A DNA stretch of 17,149 nucleotides from Actinomycetota bacterium (GTDB taxonomy: Bacteria; Actinomycetota; Actinomycetes; Streptosporangiales; Streptosporangiaceae), in NCBI GenBank assembly GCA_003541285.1, contig DPMS01000553.1:451-17599 (forward strand), read 5' to 3'. The notes below the pieces were generated by a model. It searched no databases and was not told where the DNA came from. It saw only the letters and a program-made list of their open reading frames with translations. This document shows positions 1 through 5,985 of this stretch, in pieces (within the stretch, counting starts at the first letter, position 1; each line of letters opens with the position of its first letter). The translations under genes were made by a program, and so were the position numbers.

Positions 1-433
1 GCCCGGATTTGGCGGGCCCGGCTTTCGCCACGCCAGCTTGGTCAGGCGTGGACTTACCCCGCACGGCCTTCCTCGCACCTGACTTGGGGTCCTGGCCAGG
101 CCTGGCTCCGGTATCACCGTTCGCGGCCGCGGCCGGTGAATCTGCGGCCCGCTCGTCCGGATCTGCGGCCCGCCCACCGGGCCGGGGAATCCTTGCGCGC
201 CCGCCGACCATGACCGGTGCGCCGGCACCGTCAGGTACCGGCCAGGCGGGGCGCGCCGATCCGGCGTCTCCGAAGATCTCCCCCCGTCGCAGCCAGACCC
301 CTGCCCCCAGCAGCACCGCCGCGAGCGCACTCGCGCCGATCGACACGTAGACCAGCGCTAGGTTGCTGGCCAGAACCCCCGTGACGAGCACCGCTATCGC
401 CGCGGCGATGAGGACGGCGCTGAAGCGGATCAC
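1..433 (-). CDS. Small two-helix membrane protein with long charged tail, partial at 3' end
   Basis: I translated this frame by hand. It is open from a GTG at 431-433 to the window edge (144 codons, no stop). Residues about 3-22 and 25-48 form two hydrophobic helices with a very short turn, followed by WLRRGEIFG. From about residue 55 the protein becomes a disordered Ala/Gly/Pro tail whose visible end is Lys/Arg-rich, so a cytoplasmic tail is likely. GGAGGG lies 5 bases before the GTG. It follows divIVA by 45 bp on the same strand and is probably the last gene of that transcript. From memory, actinobacteria such as mycobacteria also have a small transmembrane protein gene beside wag31; orthology is an inference. 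Function is unknown. A competing frame starting at 446 gives only Arg-rich noise. Confidence 0.72.
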   Translation of the reverse strand, partial: MIRFSAVLIAAAIAVLVTGVLASNLALVYVSIGASALAAVLLGAGVWLRRGEIFGDAGSARPAWPVPDGAGAPVMVGGRARIPRPGGRAADPDERAADSPAAAANGDTGARPGQDPKSGARKAVRGKSTPDQAGVAKAGPAKSG

Positions 434-478
434 TCACGCCCTCCACATGCCGGGCGGCTGACCGGCAGCCGCCTAGCG

Positions 479-1324
479 CTAACGGCGGTCGTGAGCGGAA
501 CTGTCGTGGAATCCACCGCTGTGCCCGGCGGGCTCTGGCGGGCCAGCGTAGGCGCCCGTCACGGCCGGCTGGCCATTGCGGGACTCCATTCTGGGCATCC
601 CCGCACCCACGGACGTCTGCGGACCGGTGACGGCCGGGAAGGTGCCGCTGTCGGTGGCACCCGCTTCGAGGTCACGCAGCTGGCCCTCCAGGTATGCCTT
701 GAGCCTGCTGCGGTACTCACGCTCGAAGGCACGCAGGTCGTCCACGCGGCGCTCAAGTTCCTCGCGCTGCTGGACCAGCGAGCCCATCGCCTGACGGTGA
801 CGCTCCTGCGCGTCCCGCTCCAGGCTCTCCGCCCTGGCCCGGGCATCGCTGGTGATCTGCTCGGCCTGGCGCCGGGCCTTACCCAGCACCTCTTCCGCCT
901 CACGCCGGGCACGGCCGAGCGTCTCGTCCGCCTCCCGGCGGGCGTCGGCGATGGCCTGGTCGGCGGTCTGCTGGGCGAGGGCGAGTACCCGGGCGGCCGT
1001 GTCCATGTTGTCCTCGGGCGGCATGCCCATGCCCATCATGGACGGCTCGGGCCGGCGCTCCGGCTCGGGCATCATCATCGGCTCCGGGGCCATCAGCTCG
1101 GGCTCGGGATCGGCCAGCGGCGAACTGAGTGCGGACACGGCCGACTTGCCTCCGCGCAAGCACTCAGCCAGCTTCGCCCGGAGTTCCTCGTTCTCCTGGA
1201 TCAGCCGGTCAAGCTCGACCTCGACCTCGTCGAGGAAGGCGTCAACCTCTTCCTCGTCGTAGCCGGGCCTGAGCCTGGTGGTACTGAACTGCTTGTTCCG
1301 CACATCCGCGGGCGTCAGCGGCAT
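479..1324 (-). CDS. divIVA: DivIVA/Wag31 polar growth and septum-placement protein
   Basis: The product (281 aa) is a cytoplasmic coiled-coil scaffold that binds negatively curved membrane and directs polar wall growth in actinobacteria. Residues 1-57 are the conserved DivIVA N-domain: MPLTPADVRNKQFSTTRLRP, then GYDEEEVDAFLDEVEVELDR, which begins the first coiled coil. Residues about 70-106 are a Pro/Glu/Met-rich linker (PEPELMAPEPMMMPEPE). Residues about 107-222 are a long second coiled coil rich in Ala, Arg and Glu. The last 60 residues are a flexible tail. GAGGAGA lies 4 bases before the ATG, which supports the start. It lies 50 bp downstream of yggT. Its place at the end of the dcw cluster after sepF and yggT is the usual actinobacterial order. 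Identification is secure. Confidence 0.97.
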   Translation of the reverse strand: MPLTPADVRNKQFSTTRLRPGYDEEEVDAFLDEVEVELDRLIQENEELRAKLAECLRGGKSAVSALSSPLADPEPELMAPEPMMMPEPERRPEPSMMGMGMPPEDNMDTAARVLALAQQTADQAIADARREADETLGRARREAEEVLGKARRQAEQITSDARARAESLERDAQERHRQAMGSLVQQREELERRVDDLRAFEREYRSRLKAYLEGQLRDLEAGATDSGTFPAVTGPQTSVGAGMPRMESRNGQPAVTGAYAGPPEPAGHSGGFHDSSAHDRR

Positions 1325-1374
1325 CTCGTCTCCTCGGCGCGCTTGGAGTGTGTTCCCTATGGGACCGTACCTGA

Positions 1375-1659
1375 TCAGAGCAGCTGCACGACGTTGATCA
1401 GGATAAGAACAACGAAGAACAGCAACATGAAGCTGAGGTCCAAGGCAACACTACCGAGCCTGAGCACGGGGATGAACCTGCTCAGGAACTTCAGCGGTGG
1501 ATCGGTGGCGGTGTAGACCGTCTCAGCGACCACCAGAACGGGACCATGCGGACGCCAGTCACGCGAGAACGCCTGGATCCAGCTGAAGATCAATCTCCCC
1601 AGGAGCAGCAGGAGATACAGCCAGAGCACATACATCAGAACGATCTTTACGATCCCCAC
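1375..1659 (-). CDS. yggT: YggT family integral membrane protein
   Basis: The product (94 aa) has two hydrophobic segments, residues about 3-29 and 68-94, separated by a polar loop containing TDPPLKFLSRFIPVLRLG. That loop matches the YggT family pattern, in which a TDPxLxPxRxxIPPxxG-like stretch joins two helices. The family's role is not settled; it is linked by neighbourhood to SepF and DivIVA and, in some bacteria, to osmotic tolerance. The start is GTG at 1657-1659, preceded by purine-rich AGGACAGG. It sits 78 bp after sepF and 50 bp before divIVA, the standard gene order. Length is normal for the family. Confidence 0.92.
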   Translation of the reverse strand: MGIVKIVLMYVLWLYLLLLLGRLIFSWIQAFSRDWRPHGPVLVVAETVYTATDPPLKFLSRFIPVLRLGSVALDLSFMLLFFVVLILINVVQLL

Positions 1660-1737
1660 GACCCTGTCCTGCCCTCACAGCCGACGGCGGGACGACCACC
1701 GCGGGATTGCCGTGCTGTGTTGTTTGTCACGGAGCGC

Positions 1738-2232
1738 CTAACTCTGGTTGAAGAACCCTCGTTCCGCCATACGCGCCTTGTCTTCGGCCGTGACCTCGAT
1801 GTTCGCCGGTGACAGCAGGAACACCTTGTTGGTGACCCGCTCGATGCTGCCTCGGAGGCCGAAGATCAGACCCGCCGCGAAGTCGACAAGACGCTTGGCG
1901 TCGCTGTCAACCATTTCGGTCAGGTTCATGATCACCGGGGTGCCTTCGCGGAAATGCTCCCCGATCGTACGAGCCTCATTGTATGTGCGCGGATGCAAGG
2001 TGGTGATACGTGTCAGGTCGGTGGCCTGCATCGTTACACCAGCCGGACGACCACCACCGGCGGGCGGCTCGCCCGCGACCAGGTTCGCCGGGCCGCCGCC
2101 AAGCTCAGCACCGGCCTCCGCGTCCTCCTCGTACTCGCTGTACTCCTCGTAGGAGTCATAGCCGTCGTCATAGTGCCGGTCGTCCTCGACAAGGCCGAGG
2201 TAGACCGCCATCTTGTGCATCGCGCCGGCCAT
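1738..2232 (-). CDS. sepF: SepF, cytoplasmic membrane anchor for the FtsZ ring
   Basis: The product (164 aa) ties FtsZ filaments to the membrane; actinobacteria lack FtsA, and SepF takes its place. The N-terminal MAGAMHKMAVYLGLVEDD is the membrane-binding amphipathic segment typical of actinobacterial SepF. Residues about 19-65 are an acidic, Tyr-rich then Gly/Pro-rich linker. Residues about 77-151 are the SepF core, including TLHPRTYNEARTIGEHFREG, VIMNLTEMVD and FAAGLIFGLRGSIERVTNKV, the part that dimerises and binds the FtsZ tail. The start is fixed by GGAGGA at 2240-2245, 7 bases before the ATG. It lies between yggS and yggT. The FtsZ in this window ends in the expected SepF-binding tail. 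Confidence 0.96.
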   Translation of the reverse strand: MAGAMHKMAVYLGLVEDDRHYDDGYDSYEEYSEYEEDAEAGAELGGGPANLVAGEPPAGGGRPAGVTMQATDLTRITTLHPRTYNEARTIGEHFREGTPVIMNLTEMVDSDAKRLVDFAAGLIFGLRGSIERVTNKVFLLSPANIEVTAEDKARMAERGFFNQS

Positions 2233-2279
2233 CCGTCAGTCCTCCGTGGTCCCTGTCACGCGCCCCGCTGCGTCGGACA

Positions 2280-3008
2280 TTACCCGACGAAGGCTGGCCG
2301 GCCGCCGAGCAACGCCGTACCAACACGCACGTGTGTCGCACCGGCGGCGATACCTTCCTCCAGATCCCCGCTCATCCCAGCTGAGATCATCACTGCTTCC
2401 GGCCGGATTTCCCGCACCATGGCGGCGATCTCCGGCAGCGGCGCGAACGCCTCGGATGCCGGGATCCCCAGCGGCGCAACGGCCATCACACCGCCCAGGA
2501 GCAGGCCCTCTTCGGCGGCGACCGCCGCGGCGACCTCCGGGACCTGCGCCGGAGCAGCTCCACCGCGGCCGGGGTCTGTGTCCAGGCTCACCTGGACCAG
2601 GCAGGTGATCACCCGGCTGGCCTTACGGGCATGGCCCGCGAGCGCGTGCACCAGCCGCAACCGGTCGACCGAGTGGACCACGCTGGCATACCGGACCACG
2701 CTCGCACACTTGTTGGTCTGCAGCTGCCCCACAAAATGCCAGGTCAGGTCCGGGCCAAGGCCAGCGCACTCAGCCGCCTTAGGCGCCGCCTCCTGATCCC
2801 GGTTCTCCCCCACATCACGCACTCCGAGTTCGTACAGCAGCCGCACATCAGACGCCGGGAACGTCTTGGTGATCGCCACCAGCGTCACCTCGCCAGGCGC
2901 ACGCCCAGCGGCAGCACAGGCGGCAGCGATCCGCTCGGTTAGAGCGGCAAGGTTGGCACTCAGCTCGGCCCGCCGGCCCGCCGGCGTCGCTGTTTTCGTC
3001 ACGCCCAC
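2280..3008 (-). CDS. yggS: YggS/PLPBP family pyridoxal 5'-phosphate homeostasis protein
   Basis: The product (242 aa) is a single-domain PLP-binding TIM-barrel protein related to the N-domain of alanine racemase. The family maintains PLP balance and has no known racemase activity. The probable PLP lysine is K48 in VTLVAITKTFP. Further family motifs are GVRDVGENRDQE, WHFVGQLQTNK, VHSVDR and the C-terminal phosphate-binding stretch ISAGMSGDLEEGIAAGATHV followed by RVGTALLG. The start is GTG at 3006-3008; a second in-frame GTG two codons later (3000-3002) is also possible, and neither has a strong Shine-Dalgarno. In most actinobacteria pgeF (ylmD) lies between ftsZ and this gene. Here ftsZ ends only 84 bp upstream and pgeF is absent. 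Confidence 0.94.
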   Translation of the reverse strand: MGVTKTATPAGRRAELSANLAALTERIAAACAAAGRAPGEVTLVAITKTFPASDVRLLYELGVRDVGENRDQEAAPKAAECAGLGPDLTWHFVGQLQTNKCASVVRYASVVHSVDRLRLVHALAGHARKASRVITCLVQVSLDTDPGRGGAAPAQVPEVAAAVAAEEGLLLGGVMAVAPLGIPASEAFAPLPEIAAMVREIRPEAVMISAGMSGDLEEGIAAGATHVRVGTALLGGRPAFVG

Positions 3009-3032
3009 ATCATGACGCCGGCCGGCCCCGGC

Positions 3033-3062
3033 CCTCGCGCCGCCTCACCGGCTAACGCGAGG
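3033..3062 (-). terminator. Hairpin between ftsZ and yggS (possible terminator or mRNA processing element)
   Basis: CCTCGCG at 3033-3039 and CGCGAGG at 3056-3062 are perfect 7-base inverted arms. The 16-base loop contains a further GCC/GGC pairing around GGTGA (minus strand). There is no T-tract after it in the direction of transcription, so an intrinsic terminator is uncertain, although actinobacterial terminators often lack one. It could attenuate transcription from the ftsZ promoter into yggS-sepF-yggT-divIVA. Confidence 0.3.
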
Positions 3063-3092
3063 TCATTTCACGGCCCCGCGCCCCCACACCAC

Positions 3093-4475
3093 CTACTTCA
3101 GGAAGTCAGGCACGTCGAGTTCGTCGTCCTCTTCGAAGACGACACTGCGGCGGCGGGTGGTGGCAGCGTCGAAGACCCGTGCTGCCGACGCGCTGTCCAT
3201 GCCCTGCCGCGGCGCGTCCTGGGCTGCCCGTGGCGGGGGAACCGCGTCGGTGTCGCCTGCCTGGCCGGCCGCGGTCACATCCGGCTGGGTGTCAGCGTGA
3301 TCGTCCGCGCTGCCAGCCGTGCTGGCTGAGGTCATCGCACCGGTGTGCACGGCGGCTGCGCCGGTGCCGCCACCGATTGCCGCCCCCGCCAGCGGGCCAG
3401 CCCCCGCCACCGGCTCAGCACCGGCCGGAAAGGGGCTGGGCCGCAGGCCCGCGCCCCCGGTGACGGTGCTCCCGGGGGCTGTCCCGGACTGGCCCTCAGT
3501 CATCCGCGCCAGCCGCGCATGCCGGTTGCCGGCCTCGTCGAACCCGGCCGCGATCACGGTGACCCGCACCTCGTCCCCGAGTGCGTCGTCGATGACCGCG
3601 CCGAAGATGATGTTGGCCTCGGGTGCCGCCGAGTTGGATACCAACTGGGCCGCCTCGTTGATCTCGAACAGGCCAAGATCCGAGCCACCCTGGATGGACA
3701 GCAGCACGCCGTGTGCCCCATCGATGCTCGCCTCCAGCAGGGGGCTGGAGATCGCCATTTCGGCCGCGGCCACGGACCGGTCGTCGCCGCGGGCCGAGCC
3801 GATCCCCATAAGGGCGGAGCCAGCGCCGGACATGACCGACTTCACGTCGGCGAAGTCCAGGTTGATCAGGCCTGGGGTGGTGATCAGATCGGTGATGCCC
3901 TGCACACCGGACAGCAGCACCTGGTCGGCCGCCTTGAACGCATCGAGCACGCTGACGTGCCGGTCGGAGATGGACAGCAGGCGGTCGTTCGGGATCACGA
4001 TCAGGGTGTCCACCTCACTGCGCAGGCGCTCGATCCCCAGTTCGGCCTGCGATGCCCGGCGCTTGCCCTCGAACCCGAACGGGCGCGTCACCACACCGAT
4101 CGTGAGCGCACCCAGCGACCTGGCCACATTCGCGACCACCGGCGCTCCCCCCGTGCCCGTCCCGCCGCCCTCCCCGGCGGTGACGAAGACCATGTCGGCG
4201 CCCTTGAGGACTTCCTCGATCTCTTCGCGGTGGTCTTCGGCTGCGCGGTTGCCGACCTCGGGGTTGGCGCCCGCGCCGAGCCCGCGGGTGAGTTCGCGCC
4301 CGACGTCAAGCTTGACGTCGGCGTCACTCATGAGGAGCGCCTGCGCGTCCGTGTTGATCGCGATGAACTCAACGCCCTTGAGCCCCTCTTCGATCATCCG
4401 GTTCACGGCATTGACGCCGCCCCCTCCGATACCGACGACCTTGATGACCGCCAAATAGTTCTGCGGTGCTGCCAC
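3093..4475 (-). CDS. ftsZ: FtsZ, tubulin-like GTPase that forms the division ring
   Basis: The product (460 aa) polymerises with GTP to form the cytoplasmic Z ring. The N-terminus MAAPQNYLAVIKVVGIGGGG is close to Streptomyces FtsZ. The GTP-binding signature GGGTGTG is at residues 103-109. The synergy (T7) loop NLDFADVKSVM, which supplies the catalytic aspartates, is at 205-215. The globular domain ends near residue 315. A long linker (about 317-445), rich in Ala, Gly, Pro and Thr, leads to the conserved tail DDELDVPDFLK that SepF and other partners bind. The start is GTG at 4473-4475, with only a weak AAAGGG 8 bases upstream. A 337-bp gap separates it from ftsQ and contains a promoter candidate, so it is probably transcribed both with the upstream operon and by itself. 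Confidence 0.99.
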   Translation of the reverse strand: MAAPQNYLAVIKVVGIGGGGVNAVNRMIEEGLKGVEFIAINTDAQALLMSDADVKLDVGRELTRGLGAGANPEVGNRAAEDHREEIEEVLKGADMVFVTAGEGGGTGTGGAPVVANVARSLGALTIGVVTRPFGFEGKRRASQAELGIERLRSEVDTLIVIPNDRLLSISDRHVSVLDAFKAADQVLLSGVQGITDLITTPGLINLDFADVKSVMSGAGSALMGIGSARGDDRSVAAAEMAISSPLLEASIDGAHGVLLSIQGGSDLGLFEINEAAQLVSNSAAPEANIIFGAVIDDALGDEVRVTVIAAGFDEAGNRHARLARMTEGQSGTAPGSTVTGGAGLRPSPFPAGAEPVAGAGPLAGAAIGGGTGAAAVHTGAMTSASTAGSADDHADTQPDVTAAGQAGDTDAVPPPRAAQDAPRQGMDSASAARVFDAATTRRRSVVFEEDDELDVPDFLK

Positions 4476-4645
4476 GAGGAGGGCCCTTTCCGCTCGTTTG
4501 CCTCTATCGTGTTCCTGCCCACCGCTTCACGGCCGGTGTATCCGCCTAGCCAGGGAATCAGCCGTGTCAGCAGTCCGACGAAGTATGCCCCCATAGCCGT
4601 CGGCTGGGCATTTCCCGCGATTTCCAGTGGATCCCAAACCCTCAC

Positions 4646-4658
4646 TCTCAACTTGAGA
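4646..4658. promoter_or_regulatory. Inverted repeat downstream of the ftsZ promoter, possible operator
   Basis: TCTCAA-C-TTGAGA is a perfect inverted repeat with a one-base centre. Partial symmetry extends outward (4641-4642 against 4662-4663). It lies about 27-40 bases downstream of the predicted start site, where a bound repressor would block elongation, or where the RNA could fold. No regulator can be named from the sequence. Confidence 0.35.
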
Positions 4659-4691
4659 CTCAGAGTTGTGCTATGCTGGCAATTGATACGG

Positions 4692-4720
4692 ACAGTAGGG
4701 TTGCCCGGGACCAGGGTCAA
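4692..4720 (-). promoter_or_regulatory. Candidate ftsZ promoter (TTGACC - 17 bp - TACTGT)
   Basis: On the minus strand TTGACC (4715-4720) and TACTGT (4692-4697) are separated by exactly 17 bases. The -35 box matches five of six consensus bases and the -10 box keeps the invariant TA...T. Transcription would start near 4685, about 210 bases before the ftsZ start codon. Of the pairs I checked in this gap, none other fits as well. Confidence 0.55.
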
Positions 4721-4725
4721 CTCGC

Positions 4726-4745
4726 CACGCGTGAACCCGCGCGGG
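4726..4745. promoter_or_regulatory. Two adjacent palindromes upstream of the ftsZ -35 box
   Basis: CACGCGTG (4726-4733) and CCCGCGCGGG (4736-4745) are perfect palindromes two bases apart, ending 5 bases before the -35 hexamer. This is a usual place for an activator site, but short G/C palindromes arise easily by chance in DNA of this composition. Confidence 0.25.
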
Positions 4746-4812
4746 GGAATCGCTGGCCGCCTAGTGCCGTGCCCAGGCTTTCCAGCTTCCGGCCCGTTTC
4801 TCCCCGTCTGTG

Positions 4813-5985
4813 TCATCCCCAGGTCACCGCGGTGCCGGTACCGCTGACATCGTAGACGCGGGCGCGCCGGTGCAGAAGCACGGCCAGTTCCTTCGCTTTC
4901 TCGCCCGGCCGGGCCGGGTCTCCCCAGACGATCATGATCCCGCTCGCGAGCCGCACGGACACATCCGACGGAGTCGCTGCCCAGACCGCCTGGACGTGCC
5001 GGGCGATCCACCACGGCAGTTCGCGCAGCACCGTCGCCGCGGCACGGATCTGAGGGCTTCCCCGCAGGGAACCGGACAGGGCGCTGGTCCCAGCCTGGCC
5101 GCCGGGGGTGGCGGGGGTGCCCAAGCCCGCCTGGCCGCCTGAGCCAGCCGGACCGCCCTGGCCGCCTGAACCGCCCTGGCCGGCTCGCCCGCCGGAGCCG
5201 CCCGGACCGCTGTGCGTAGCCGGACCGCTGTGCGTAGCCGGAACGCTGTGCGTACCCGGAGCGCTGTGCTTATGCGAAACGCTGTGCTTACCCGGACCCG
5301 AGTGCGTGCCCGGACCTGCGGGCCGGCGCGAACCCGCCGCTGACCCACCGGGCACGCTCTGCCAGCCCGGCCAGCCCGGCGCGCTACCGCCCACAGTGAG
5401 CAGGGGAAACCCCGGCAGGCGCCGGGCGGACTGCCGAACATCCACGCCGAAAGAGTCCACCAGTGCGTAGCCGCCGGGAACCGTCATTGTGAACACGGGG
5501 GTACGGGGCTGGATCGTGATCGCCACCGTGGACGGCCAGTCCCTGCTGACCCGGGCCGACTGGACCTGCGTGATCCGCTCGACCCGCTGTGCCACGGCTG
5601 CGGTGTTGACCCGGATGAGCGGCAGCCCGGCCGGGATCTGTGCCGCCGCCAGCACCCGGGCCCGCGAGACCAGCGGGCCAGTGCCGCTGACCTTGACCGA
5701 CCGGACGATCAGGAACCGCGATCCCAGCAGTGCCCAGGCCACCGCCGCAACAATGGCGACTGCGGCGATCCCGAAGAAGGCGGCCCGCCACCCCATCCGC
5801 GGCGGCCCGCCCCCCGCTGCCTGTCCCCCAGCGCCTGCGCCATCTCCTGGGCCCGCGCTGCTCCCGGCGGCTGTTCCTGGCCCCCCCGCGGCCGTTCTCC
5901 CCCCCGCGCCCTCCCGCACCCGCGGGCCGGCAGCCCTGGCACCGTGCGCAGGCGGCGGTCCCGGCGGCCGTGGTGTTCCGGTCAT
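4813..5985 (-). CDS. ftsQ: FtsQ/DivIB division protein with a long low-complexity insertion
   Basis: FtsQ links early and late division proteins and helps control FtsW-FtsI. This product (390 aa) has a Gly/Ala/Arg cytoplasmic tail (1-65), one membrane helix (about 67-88), a POTRA domain (about 91-160: FLIVRSVKVSGTGPLVSR to VAITIQPRTPV) and a beta domain that starts at TMTVPGGYALVDSFGVDV. The beta domain is interrupted at about residues 201-308 by roughly 105 residues of Gly/Pro/Ser/His-rich sequence, then resumes at SPQIRAAATVLRELP and ends VSGTGTAVTWG. Without the insertion the length would be ordinary for actinobacterial FtsQ. The reading frame stays open through the insertion, so it is not a frameshift. 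The ATG start overlaps the murC stop by four bases (ATGA), implying translational coupling. Confidence 0.95.
   Translation of the reverse strand: MTGTPRPPGPPPAHGARAAGPRVREGAGGRTAAGGPGTAAGSSAGPGDGAGAGGQAAGGGPPRMGWRAAFFGIAAVAIVAAVAWALLGSRFLIVRSVKVSGTGPLVSRARVLAAAQIPAGLPLIRVNTAAVAQRVERITQVQSARVSRDWPSTVAITIQPRTPVFTMTVPGGYALVDSFGVDVRQSARRLPGFPLLTVGGSAPGWPGWQSVPGGSAAGSRRPAGPGTHSGPGKHSVSHKHSAPGTHSVPATHSGPATHSGPGGSGGRAGQGGSGGQGGPAGSGGQAGLGTPATPGGQAGTSALSGSLRGSPQIRAAATVLRELPWWIARHVQAVWAATPSDVSVRLASGIMIVWGDPARPGEKAKELAVLLHRRARVYDVSGTGTAVTWG
5200..5307 (-). repeat. Six tandem 18-bp units in ftsQ encoding a His-Ser hexapeptide
   Basis: Residues 227-262 of FtsQ are six consecutive hexapeptides of the form [T/K]-H-S-[G/V/A]-[P/S]-[G/A/H]. 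Every unit has His-Ser at the same place and one has an extra His. The DNA unit is 18 bp; the last two copies (plus strand from about 5206) are nearly identical, and earlier ones have diverged. A Gly/Gln/Ser-rich stretch (residues 263-299) follows. The unit is a multiple of three, so copy-number changes keep the frame. Confidence 0.9.

Larger units (their letters stand above)
4476..4812 (-). promoter_or_regulatory. ftsQ-ftsZ intergenic regulatory region and ftsZ leader
   Basis: This is the only long gap in the window. From the ftsQ end it holds two adjacent GC palindromes (4726-4745), a sigma-70-type promoter candidate (4692-4720), an inverted repeat just downstream of the predicted transcription start (4646-4658), and then roughly 170 bases of untranslated leader before the ftsZ GTG. 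The stretch around 4620-4700 is visibly less GC-rich than the genes. An open frame from an ATG near 4592 runs into ftsZ out of frame, but its codon third positions are not strongly G/C and it has no good ribosome site, so I do not call a gene. Separate control of ftsZ from this gap is well known in Streptomyces. Confidence 0.7.

Noticed and set aside
9..350. Plus-strand 113-codon frame at the window start
   Set aside because: It is antisense to the membrane protein frame, which has two clean hydrophobic helices and a ribosome site; the plus-strand translation is low-complexity Ala/Pro/Ser.
1660..1737. Possible terminator between sepF and yggT
   Set aside because: Only short imperfect pairings (about 5 bp, ACGGC/GCCGT) with a long loop; not enough to call.
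4403..5014. 203-codon minus-strand frame across the ftsQ end, the gap and the ftsZ start
   Set aside because: It overlaps both real genes in a different frame and has no motif. The part in the gap (from about 4592) looks mildly protein-like but lacks a ribosome site and strong codon bias.
5200..5307. Repeats in ftsQ, and those at 16809-16910, considered as CRISPR or regulatory iterons
   Set aside because: Units of 15-18 bp are directly tandem, without unique spacers, and keep the reading frame, so they are coding microsatellite-like repeats.
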